From Perognathus longimembris pacificus (taxonomy: Eukaryota > Chordata > Mammalia > Rodentia > Heteromyidae): a DNA stretch of 64,000 bases. Below, in pieces: positions 55,855 through 64,000 of the stretch. The DNA is taken from positions 6,392,352 to 6,456,351 of the forward strand of contig NC_063173.1 in assembly GCF_023159225.1 (NCBI RefSeq), written 5' to 3'. A program made the translations under genes and the position numbers. The notes under the pieces were generated by a model. It did not search any database, was not told the DNA's origin, and worked only from the letters and a program-made list of their open reading frames with translations. Each line of letters opens with the position of its first letter. Position 1 is the first letter of the stretch.

Positions 55855-56068
55855 TTTTTTTTTTTTTTTTTTTTTGGCCAGTCCTGGGGCTTGGACTCAG
55901 GGCCTGAGCACTGTCCCTGGCTTCTTCCCGCTCAAGGCTAGCACTCTGCCACTTGAGCCACAGCGCCACTTCTGGCCATTTTCTGTATATGTGGTGCTGG
56001 GGAATCGAACCCAGGGCCTCATGTATATGAGGCAGGCACTCTTGCCACTAGGCCATATCCCCAGCCCC
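55855..56068 (-). mobile_element. IDL-Geo SINE nested in L1 (first)
   Basis: A T-run tail precedes Geo ('cacttgagccacagcgcc') and IDL ('ggggaatcgaacccagggc'). Perfect target duplication 'tcaagtgttgtttt' at 55841-55854 and 56069-56082. The anticodon arm reads CCTCAT-gtat-ATGAGG. Confidence 0.96.
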
Positions 56069-56244
56069 TCAAGTGTTGTTTTGATTTGCATTTCTTTTAT
56101 GGCCAGTGATGTAGAACACTTCTTCATGTGTCTCTTGGCCATTCTCATTTCCTCTTCAGAGAAGTCTCTTTTTAGGTCTTTAGCCCATTTGTTGAGGGGG
56201 CTGTTGGTTCTTTGGGGATTTGTTTTGGGGGAATTTAATTTTTT

Positions 56245-56447
56245 TTTTTTTTTGGCCAGTCCTGGGCTTTGGACTCAGGGCCTGAGCACTGTCCCTGGCT
56301 TCTTCCCGCTCAAGGCTAGCACTCTGCCACTTGAGCCACAGCGCCGCTTCTGGCCGTTTTCTGTATATGTGGTGCTGGGGAATCGAACCTAGGGCCTCGG
56401 GTATACCGAGGCAGGCACTCTTGCCACTAGGCTATATCCCCAGCCCC
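56245..56447 (-). mobile_element. IDL-Geo SINE nested in L1 (second)
   Basis: Same order as the first. Target duplication 'gggaatttaatttttt' at 56229-56244 and 56448-56463. The anticodon arm reads CCTCGG-tatac-CCGAGG on its own strand. Confidence 0.96.
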
Positions 56448-56615
56448 GGGAATTTAATTTTTTGAGTTCTACATATATTTTCTTCTCCCATTCTGTGGGT
56501 TTTCTGTTTATCTTGCGAGCTATGTCCTTTGCTGTGCAGAAGCTCTGCAGTTTGATGCAGTCCCATTTGTCCAACCTTTCTTTCATTTGTTGCGTTTCTG
56601 GGCTATATCTTTCTT

Positions 56616-56738
56616 GGTACATGTAAAAAGTGTGAGGAAAATAGCACCTACTTACAGATATAGTGCACCAAATAAACCCAACTGCTAACCAAATAAAGCT
56701 GTTCAGTAACAAGACATGGCAGGGCAGGTAGGGGCAAA
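56616..56738. other. Unique non-coding DNA
   Basis: Nothing recognisable is seen. Confidence 0.35.
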
Positions 56739-56739
56739 G

Positions 56740-56950
56740 CACAGCCGGCTTAGGCTCTAGTCTCAATTTAGCCTCTTAGGTGTAAACTTGAAAGGTAGCT
56801 GTTTCTCTTTTCTATAATAGGAAGAATAATAGCACCTGTTTCGTAGGAGTTTGTGAGAATAATTCATACAAGGTACCTTCAAAACTGCCTAGTACACAGT
56901 AGGAAATTTTATTAGCTGTTTATTATCATTGCCATTATTATTACAGTAAC
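56740..56950 (+). mobile_element. MIR SINE
   Basis: 'aatagcacctgtttcgtagg', 'gtttgtgagaataattcat' and 'ctgcctagtacacagtagga' are the MIR 3' half. The 5' part is weaker. Confidence 0.78.
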
Positions 56951-57245
56951 TATGAATACTCATTTTTGTTATTGTTCTTCCTGACTTATAATAAAATAAA
57001 AACTGGATTTAAAGTAAAACCCATAGAAATGTAGTTCTGGTTAGTAAAATGAGACTTAAGTGTGTCAATCTGAGAGAATTAAAGGCAATTAAAGGGTGAC
57101 TTATTCATCTCATCAACAAGGGGCCATGTTCTCAGGCTGGATGCATTTGTAAGCCACGAAGATATGTAAGCTAATGATGTTTATGATTTATCCTCTCAAA
57201 TTGTTCAGCTCTCATCACACATTAAACTATATCAATAGACTAGAT
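56951..57245. other. Unique DNA, possible conserved block
   Basis: 57065-57240 is repeat-free, with 'gagaattaaaggcaattaaa' and 'gtttatgatttatcctctc'. Conserved-element-like by appearance only. Confidence 0.3.
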
Positions 57246-57515
57246 GCTGGTTGTGTGTGTTGGTAGCTCACACCTGTAATCCTAGCTACTCAGGAGGCTA
57301 GGATCTGAGGATGGAGAGTTCCTGAGACTCTTATCTCCAATTTACTACAAAAACAACAAGAGCAAAAAACTGGAAGTGGAGCTGGAGCCAAGTGGTAGAG
57401 TGTTACCCTTGATCAAAAACCAAAAACAAACCTCAAGGATAGGGCCTAGGCTCTGAGTTCAAGCTCCTGGACTAGCACACACACACACTCACACATACAA
57501 ACACACACAAAGACT
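57246..57515 (+). mobile_element. B1-Geo SINE with (CA)n tail
   Basis: B1 ('gttggtagctcacacctg', 'gtaatcctagctactcagg'), a linker with small (CAA) units, Geo ('gtggagctggagccaagtgg' to 'gagttcaagctcctgg') and (CA)n from 57476. Confidence 0.9.
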
Positions 57516-58195
57516 GTATATATGTATGTATGTGTGTATATGTGTATAATATGTGTAGTCTAATAATCTCCGTGTACATTGAAAAGTGTGCTTGTTTTGC
57601 CACAATGCAATGAAAACACTAGTTCTAGGGGGACACTGGTAAAGTGTACACCAATGGGACTTGGGTTGACTTTCTCAAAACAGATGGGGCTTCTACCCCA
57701 GAATTAGTTTAGCAATTGCAAAATCTTAACTATGTTATACATAAAATAGAAATGATACCTGGTTTGTAGGCTTGGTAGAGTTAAGTTAAACTATGGAGAA
57801 AGTCCATTTCCTCCCTATATGTGCATAGAATTTGCTTCCTAAACTGCTATCTCTCGTAGGAAGAAAAAAACATTTATTCTTTATACTTTGAGACTCTTTA
57901 GCATTGTACTCATTCTTTCAATCATTTGCATTTTTAATTGCATCCATAATTGTAGAATAAAAGGCTTTGTTATACAAGGCTGCCAATTTTATCCTGAAAT
58001 AGAAAGGAAGAAAATTTGTTGAGATCTGGGGGAACTTCTTTGTTCTGAAATCACAGTCTACTACTGATATGGGGGGGGGATGGTTGTTGTTGTTTTTAAT
58101 TGCTATATGACAATAGAAAGAAATACCACATGTGACCCTTCCGTTGACACTTTTCTTTTGTTATCCCACTATAAACCATGCTTTAGAATCTAGGT
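57516..58195. other. Unique non-coding DNA
   Basis: A short TATGTA repeat (57515-57555) and a G-run (58072-58079). No gene is recognised. Confidence 0.4.
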
Positions 58196-58196
58196 T

Positions 58197-58222
58197 TATC
58201 ATCATCATCATCATCATCATCA
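58197..58222. repeat. (ATC)n microsatellite
   Basis: About eight TCA/ATC units without interruption. Confidence 0.9.
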
Positions 58223-58660
58223 GTGGTTGTCCTATTTGTTCATTCATCTATCCATTCAGAAAACCTTTTCTGACCCATAACCATCCACCTCATTCTAGAT
58301 TCTGGGTATAAAAGGATTAACAAGGCATCTTTTCTGCCATTGGGAAGCTCAACCTCCTCTCTGTAAAACTGGATTCTGCTTCTTAGCTCTCACACTGTAA
58401 TAATCACACATCTAGAAATCTCTCTAGAAGAGATACTTGGTCTGATAGTTCAAACCTGCCACCTCCAAAGGCAGACAGGTCTCCATGGAAAAGCTCCATC
58501 TACTGATGGGGCTTAGGGAAAAGAATAGGTGACAGGGGGAGGGGCAAAAAGACTGAAGGGTTTTTCACCTAGGAGCAAAGAGACAAAGACATTTTCTTTC
58601 AGTCTTGACATTTGAAGGGTACTTGACACCTTAGAGAAATGCTTTCATACTCCTTAAATG
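58223..58660. other. Unique non-coding DNA
   Basis: Nothing recognisable is seen. Confidence 0.4.
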
Positions 58661-58662
58661 AT

Positions 58663-58707
<45 letters not shown>

Positions 58708-58748
58708 GAGAAGAGAGAGAAAGTACCAGGGCTTGAACTCAGGACCTG
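58663..58748 (-). repeat. (GA)n beside a Geo fragment
   Basis: (GA)n at 58663-58722, followed by 'accagggcttgaactcagg' (about 58725-58743), the reverse of the Geo 3' end. The (GA)n sits where a minus-strand SINE tail would be. Confidence 0.7.
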
Positions 58749-58958
58749 TACCTACAATACTGTTATTAGGTTTAAATGTAGTTGGGAGTGAGGCTTGGTA
58801 CATGAGGTCTTGGATTATAGATGACGTGGCCCACCTATACTTTGCTTTATCTTCTCAGCTTCTCAGTGGTTTCCCTGGTCTGGGCATTCTACTCATCCTG
58901 TTACCAACTGTTCCAGTTGATCATGTCATTCTCCAAAGCATCAGTATGAACGTTTGTG

Positions 58959-58960
<2 letters not shown>
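58749..58960. other. Unique non-coding DNA
   Basis: Nothing recognisable is seen. Confidence 0.3.

Positions 58961-59010
<50 letters not shown>
58961..59010. repeat. (TG)n microsatellite
   Basis: About 50 bp of (TG)n, ending in TATG and GCGTATG variants. Confidence 0.95.
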
Positions 59011-59026
59011 CGTATGAGTGTGTATT

Positions 59027-59228
59027 GAGGGACAAATGGTGGACAGAGGCAGCAGTGGTCCTCACTAGACACTGTGTTGAGAATCAACTATTCAACTTGT
59101 GCGTGGGAATGGGAAGGGAAAATTGGGAGAGAGTGAGGGAAGGAGTAACATTGTCCCAAAAGCAATGTACTCATTACCTGACTTATGTAACTGTAACCCA
59201 TTTCTACATTACTTTTATAAAAACAAGA
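59027..59228 (+). mobile_element. L1 3' end
   Basis: 'gagggacaaatggtggacag', 'gggaatgggaagggaaaatt', 'gtactcattacctgacttat' and 'gtaactgtaacccatttct', then an A-rich tail. Confidence 0.82.
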
Positions 59229-60350
59229 AAAATTAAATAAAAAATAAAAACAAGGAAAAGAAAGAAAAAACCCATAGGTCTTAGACATATTAGGCAAGCA
59301 CTCTACCACCAAGATTTTAAGAAAGGTAATTCTGAATTTGGTAGTATTTCCTATTATGCTGCATCATATTTTATTCAACAAAATTTTGAATGACTAAATG
59401 ATGATGTTGTGAAATAAGCTTGCTTGAATGAATCAATGATTGTCAGCTAACCCCACGCCAAGCGCTAGGCACAGGAATGCACACAGTCTTTCGTGTTCTC
59501 TGAGGACAACAGCTGAGAACGCATTAAGTATAAGGCTGGAAGGAAGGAGATAAAATCTGCCTTTTCACGATGTCCACAGCTTTCATGACCTTGTTTTACA
59601 TGTCCTCATGAAATCCACAGCCAAGTGAAGTTGGAGGCAGCGCTGCCATTGGATGAGGCCTGGAATAAGGCTGTCTTACACTCCGTTCCTCGGAATCTAG
59701 TGAGGTTAGCTACCCACAAGTCAGTGGGGGTAGAAAGCAGAGTGGAATGATTTACTACTGTTCAAATAAACCCCAGATGGCAGTGTCTTTCATGTATGAG
59801 ATCATGTGGCTTTTAGTTCCTTAATCAAGCATGTGGGAATAACCCAAAGAAAAGCCTATCAGGATGAAGTGTTCTCGGTGAGATGTGTTTTCTCAAGTTT
59901 GCCCTTAGTGGGACCTCTAGCCTTACGTTTTCTAGACTAGAAAGACTGTTGAGGTGAGATGCCATGATGCACTAGGCACTTTATCAATTAAATCATTAAT
60001 TGAAACTTATAGGTCCAGTGTTGGTATCTATACCTCAAGGAGCTTTACCATGTGACTTTAATAACTGGTCACTGTTTTCATTGTAGGTTGCCTAATTGTA
60101 AAGATTAAAAAGGATAATAATTGTGATTCACATACACATGGGCTATCAGGAAAAAAATCCTTCTAATAATGATCTGAATACTATTTGAATTGCTTATAGA
60201 TCTAGACCATGAATAGTGTTCGTATTCACTTCTGTATCCTTAACATCTACAGCGGGCTGACTCAATGTAGGTAAGCACATGCATCATATTTATTTACTAA
60301 AGGAACCAATGCACTAATAACTTAATTCATGGAAATAGTATGGAGAATCA
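59229..60350. other. Unique non-coding DNA
   Basis: 'aggcaagcactctaccacc' at 59291-59309 is a tiny ID-like scrap (minus). The rest is unrecognised. Confidence 0.4.
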
Positions 60351-60352
60351 TG

Positions 60353-60578
60353 AGGCCACTGGTGGCTCAGGCCTGTGACCCTAGCTACTCAAGAGGCTGA
60401 GATCTGTGGATGGTTGTTCAAAGCCAGCCTGTGTGGGAAAGTCCATGAGATCCTAATCTCAGCCACTTCTAGCTAGAAGTGGAGCTGCGGTTCAAGAGGT
60501 AGAATGCTAGCCTTGAGCAAAAAGAGCTCAGGGGCCGTATCGAGGCTCCGAGGTCAAGCCACAGGACTGGCACAAAAA
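60353..60578 (+). mobile_element. B1-Geo SINE
   Basis: B1 ('ggccactggtggctcaggc', 'ctactcaagaggctgagatc') and Geo ('gtggagctgcggttcaagag' to 'gaggtcaagccacagg'), ending 'ctggcacaaaaa'. Confidence 0.9.
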
Positions 60579-60739
60579 TGTGTAGAAATACGAAAACCCC
60601 AAAGTTACCAGGAAGCTTGTCCTTTCCTTGCTTAGGGCAAGAAAACCTACCTGTTCACAACCAATTCTACAGTGGCTCGGTCCTGCAGGGAAAAAGTGTC
60701 CTTTCCAGTAAATGATGACCATCACCCCACACCTATCAA

Positions 60740-60910
60740 CTCTTCCCCCCGTACCAGGCATTTAAGTACAGTAGTTCATTAAATCCTCACAACCACTTTA
60801 TGGCAGCCTGTTATAATTCCATTTTCAAAGACGGAGAAGTAAAGGCGAGAGAGACGGCTTTAATTTTTTCAAGGACACAGAACTGTGAAGTGACCTGACT
60901 ATGATTCAAA
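60740..60910 (-). mobile_element. MIR SINE
   Basis: Reversed MIR: 'gttcattaaatcctcacaac', 'ataattccattttcaaaga', 'gtgaagtgacctgactatg'. Confidence 0.75.
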
Positions 60911-60984
60911 AATGTCTCTGTTTCTCATCTGGCAGAATCTGTGCTCTGAAACACCACTCTATACAATGCCTTGCAAACAGGGCC

Positions 60985-61150
60985 AGAATGGCTCTGCCAT
61001 GTCTAATCCAGCTCTGTGATCTGAGGAGGATCACGTAACTTCTCTGAGTTGCTTCTTTATCTGTAGTTTGAAGGCAGTATCCCTGACTTGTAGGGTTGCT
61101 GGGAGAATTATTTAGGATAATAAATGTAAAATACCAGCTTAATAATTGAC
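60985..61150 (+). mobile_element. MIR SINE
   Basis: 'tccagctctgtgatctgagg', 'cacgtaacttctctgagttg', 'agggttgctgggagaattat' follow plus-strand MIR. Confidence 0.78.
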
Positions 61151-62155
61151 TCAAGAAAAGCACATGACAAATACTTTCTCCACTTCCACTTCTTCAGCTA
61201 GGACAAGAATAACTACTTTGCAAATTAGCTCCAAACCAAGGGTCTAAGGATCCCTGAGATATTAAATGCAGAACTGTAAGATGCTCTCTTCTGATTATGT
61301 ATTATGTCACTAGTTTGGGATCCTTTCTCTGTCTTTAAGCTATAAATTGTTTTCTATTAGTGAGGGTTTGCCTTATATTAACAGTGGTGACATCATTTTA
61401 AAAGAGTCATAGGGAATGGGAAATAGAGTGAACTCTATATAGAAGATGTTAGCATTATTTGATGATTTTTTTTTCTCTCACCTTATGTTTGCTAGAACAT
61501 ACCAGGTCATGATAAAGAATGCATTACATACTTTGGGCCAAGAGAACTTTTGGGTTAACTCCTGTAAGACCTTCAAGAATGAATTCAGATACTCCTACAG
61601 TAGGAAGCAGTAAAAACTCCAGAATTTTCTAGAGCTAAATGAGGTGTTTGAATATTAAGCTGTAGATTTGGTCCTCACTGTGTTTGAGTTTTTTCTGGAC
61701 AGATGTGATAGTTTCTGCTGAGTTCTCAGTGTCTGTTATAGGCTCAGGCACTGAACATACACCCAAAAGATGCTTCATGAAGCAAACAGAGATAATAGCT
61801 CTGAGTCTTTTACCCAAACTTGAAACAGAGAAGTTACTTCTTTGAATTCTCCAAATCACTCTCGTGTAGTAACAAATGAGTACAAGCCATGTTTTTCTTC
61901 CACACAAGCCAAGTGACTCTACTCCCATTGGTAGACTCACACTTTTGGTTCTCTGTGTTCTGCCACTGGCCTGGATGTGTTTCTTCTCCTTTATCAAAAG
62001 ACAAGCTTGGAGTCTAGCCATCTGAACTTCTGAGTAATCCCAGTCCCCATTTCCTTTGACCTTAGCAGAGGAGATAAGGAAACATACAGCTTTCTAGGCA
62101 TCCACAAAGGAGGACAGATACTCTTAGGAGAGGAACACAAATATGCAACACCTAT
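61151..62155. other. Unique non-coding DNA
   Basis: Nothing recognisable is seen. Confidence 0.4.
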
Positions 62156-62159
62156 ATGC

Positions 62160-62505
62160 ATCTGATCATATAAAATAGTATTTATCGAACTGAACTCCAG
62201 GAAATAGAAACAAGAGGTTTTTTTTTCTCTTGTTACTGTTGTCTTTTCCTTTTGTCTCATTTGTTTATTTATCTGTCTTTGTGAGGGTAAGCAGGGACAC
62301 AGAAATGAAGGGACAAAGGGTGAACAAATACAGCAGTAATACTAGACACTATGGTGAAAATGAATTATACAGCTTGTGGGTGGGGATAGGAGGGAAAATC
62401 TTGGAGAGAGGGGGAAGGAATGACGTTCAAAAAGAAATGCACTTTTCACTTGATTTATGTAACTGTAGCCCCTCAGTATATCACCTTTATAATAATGATA
62501 AAAAT
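62160..62505 (+). mobile_element. L1 3'UTR, 5'-truncated
   Basis: It matches 26.84-27.27 kb block by block: 'gaaatgaagggacaaaggg', 'tacagcttgtgggtggggat', purine tract, 'gcccctcagtatatcacctt' with a 'taataatgataaa' end. Confidence 0.82.
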
Positions 62506-62509
62506 GCAT

Positions 62510-62655
62510 GAAAGGGGGACAAAAGATTAAGACTGGAAGGGGAAATGGTGGAGAATGATGGAAGAAGTGACGCTGATTAAGACACACTGTACTCATAACC
62601 TGACTTACGGAATTGCAATCTCTTTATATACAACTGCTTAGTAATAATTTTAAAA
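62510..62655 (+). mobile_element. L1 3' end, second type
   Basis: 'aatgatggaagaagtgacgc', 'ctcataacctgacttacgg' and 'acttgcttagtaataatttt'-like end match the copies at 22.0 and 54.2 kb. It directly follows the first-type tail. Confidence 0.6.
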
Positions 62656-62876
62656 ATAGTATTTAAAAAGGAAGATCCCCAGTAGAAGCTGAGCCTCGCT
62701 GACAATGGCCAGATTCAGGGGGGAGGACACAGCTTAGAGAATGGAAATTCAATGGTGAGAACACAGCATAGAGGAGGAGCAGGCAGCCCTGGCTTTACCC
62801 GGCTCCCGCCGAGGGTCTGGAGGAGCAGCCCGGGCGACTCAACGCAGGCTCACTTGACAAACTAATCATGTACATG
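62656..62876. other. Unique non-coding DNA
   Basis: Slightly GC-rich near 62790-62840. Nothing is recognised. Confidence 0.35.
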
Positions 62877-62887
62877 TGAAACATTTT

Positions 62888-63094
62888 TTTTTTTTTTTTG
62901 CCAGTCCTGGGGCTTGAACTCAGGGCCTGAGCACTGTCCCTATCTTCTTTTTGCTCAAGTCTAGCCCTCTGCCACTTGAGCCACAGCGCCACTTCTGGCC
63001 ATTTTCTATATATGTGGTACTGGGGAATTGAACCCAGAGCCTCATGTATATGAGGCAGGCACTCTTGCCACTAGGCCATATCCCCAGCCCCGTA
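62888..63094 (-). mobile_element. IDL-Geo SINE
   Basis: T-run, Geo ('ggggcttgaactcagggcc', 'cacttgagccacagcgcc') and IDL ('ggggaattgaacccagagc', 'ccatatccccagccc'). Target duplication 'tgaaacatttt' at 62877-62887 and 63095-63105. Anticodon arm CCTCAT-gtat-ATGAGG. Confidence 0.94.
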
Positions 63095-63105
63095 TGAAAC
63101 ATTTT

Positions 63106-63600
63106 AAAAGGCACGTATCCACATGTTAATGCTTTATTTACTTCTTTTTAAGGGGGTGGGGATAGAATCCAGGGCGACATACAGATTGGGAAAGTAGCTC
63201 CGTGATAGAGCAACACCCTTTCCCCAGCCATTTCAAAAATGATACAACTCTAAGTTTCAAGGCATAGCAAATACAAAATACAGACAGCTCATCACACGAA
63301 ACATATCCAAGTTATTCTCATAGAACATCGACATAAAGTGACAATCCATTTCACCTTTACAGCACTACAACAGTGTTTTAAACATCTCACGCAAAAGATT
63401 AACAGAAGGAAAACAATGACAGCTCGGGAATAGAGCGGGTGGCCTTCAGTTCAAAACACTGCTTGAAGCAGTGCTGATTACCTTCTCTTCCCCTCAAGAA
63501 TTTATGCAAACAAATGCTACCACCCGGCAGGATCATTTCTAGCAGGGGTAGGAAGCCAGCTTCTGCATCATCTCCAGAAGGTATATACCTTCTCCAACAT
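63106..63600. other. Unique non-coding DNA
   Basis: A weak ID-like scrap lies at about 63150-63230. Otherwise nothing is recognised. Confidence 0.35.
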
Positions 63601-63619
63601 GGGCCAGAGGCAGGGCTGG

Positions 63620-63830
63620 GAGGGAAATAAGGAGAGGAAGAGGGAGACAGAGACAGACAGACAGACACACAGAGAGGCAGTCTCTCTCTGTGTCTGGAGT
63701 AGGGATAGAGGGAGGGAAAGAAAGAGAAAGAAAAAGAGGGATTAAGGAAGAGAGAAGGAGAGAACAAGGGAGGGATAGTGTAAGAGGTGGAGAGAGTGAG
63801 AGAGTAAGAAAGAAGAAAGATGCATACAGG
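63620..63830. repeat. Purine-rich (GA/GGGA)n region
   Basis: Long runs of GAGA, GGGA and GACA units with a CTCTCT break near 63682. Frames through it are low-complexity. Confidence 0.88.
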
Positions 63831-64000
63831 ATAGAGAGCAAAGGAAATGGGGAGGAATTGAGAGAGACGCCCCAGAGGGAAAGGAAAAGTAGTTTTGCAG
63901 TTGCAGTCAAATATTGTACGAACTCAGATAAACTGTTATAGAAGAAAAAGGCTGCTTCCAACTTAGGTTTTGACTTTGTGTAAAAATATGACTAATAACT
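63831..64000. other. Unique non-coding DNA to window end
   Basis: Nothing recognisable is seen. Confidence 0.35.

Larger units (their letters stand above)
54860..56603 (-). mobile_element. L1, 5'-truncated, best preserved copy
   Basis: The T-run (54861-54872) is the tail. The reversed 3'UTR with purine tract spans about 54880-55350, and the ORF2 C-terminus continues to 56603. A perfect 12-bp target duplication 'tatatctttctt' is at 54848-54859 and 56604-56615. Two IDL-Geo elements lie inside. Without them the L1 is about 1.3 kb. Confidence 0.95.
55353..56603 (-). pseudogene. L1 ORF2 C-terminal remnant
   Basis: Minus-strand translation near 56603-56470 gives 'DKWDCIKLQSFCTAK' followed by 'NRKPTEWEKKIY', the conserved C-terminal segment of L1 ORF2. 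Near 55500-55380 it gives 'MEFYASIIKNN' and 'KWKDLEKIKLSEVSQTQ', close to the ORF2 end. The reverse transcriptase and endonuclease parts are absent because of 5' truncation. Two SINE insertions and at least one frame break lie between, so no protein is made. Confidence 0.85.

Noticed and set aside
1..64000. A bacterial, phage or defence system
   Set aside because: No prokaryotic-type genes, operons or ribosome binding sites are present. The repeat content is that of a rodent nuclear genome.

Overview
This window looks like a non-coding stretch of a rodent nuclear genome. The best clue to the host is the repeat content. At least seven dimeric SINEs match the published IDL-Geo family (an ID-like left monomer joined to the 'Geo' right monomer), reported only from Geomyoidea (kangaroo rats, pocket mice, pocket gophers). 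About twenty more dimers carry a 7SL/B1-like left half joined to the same Geo right half. I cannot name the species. I recognise no protein-coding exon, no intact RNA gene, no bacterial or phage material and no CRISPR array. The long open frames come from low-complexity DNA or from decayed LINE-1 sequence. The window is best read as intergenic or intronic.

Layout. 0-5 kb: mostly unique, with several MIR elements and one MaLR-like fragment. 5-8.2 kb: a SINE cluster with an IDL-Geo nested in a B1-Geo dimer. 8.2-18 kb: mainly unique, with a four-unit B1 cluster (13.06-13.62 kb), L1 tails and MIRs. 18.05-18.78 kb: a (CAC/CAT)n array, G-free on the plus strand for about 470 bp. 19-24.7 kb: AT-rich palindrome, a degraded 200-bp tandem duplication, SINEs. 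24.74-27.96 kb: one ancient L1 (plus strand, ORF1 region to ORF2 endonuclease start) broken by about six later insertions, including a 5S rRNA/L1 chimeric retroposon on the minus strand. 28-33 kb: long unique stretch with a small CpG-rich patch near 30.2 kb. 33-41 kb: three young-type L1 3' ends (minus) with SINEs. 41-54 kb: unique DNA with possible conserved non-coding segments, an old L1 at 43.5 kb, a 311-bp pure purine tract grown inside a SINE linker at 45.05-45.36 kb, and an old L1 tail at 47.8 kb. 54.86-56.60 kb: a 5'-truncated L1 with a recognisable ORF2 C-terminus, target-site duplications and two IDL-Geo elements nested in it. 56.6-64 kb: MIRs, L1 tails, one more IDL-Geo and purine-rich DNA.

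No genes work together here. The biology is retrotransposition history: L1 supplied the machinery, and SINEs, a 5S RNA fragment and 5'-truncated L1 copies were the cargo. The most unusual points are: the 5S/L1 chimera; in-window evidence that the Geo monomer is itself tRNA-Ala/ID-like; paired changes that keep the IDL anticodon stem; and microsatellites born at fixed places in the B1-Geo dimer (linker and 3' end).
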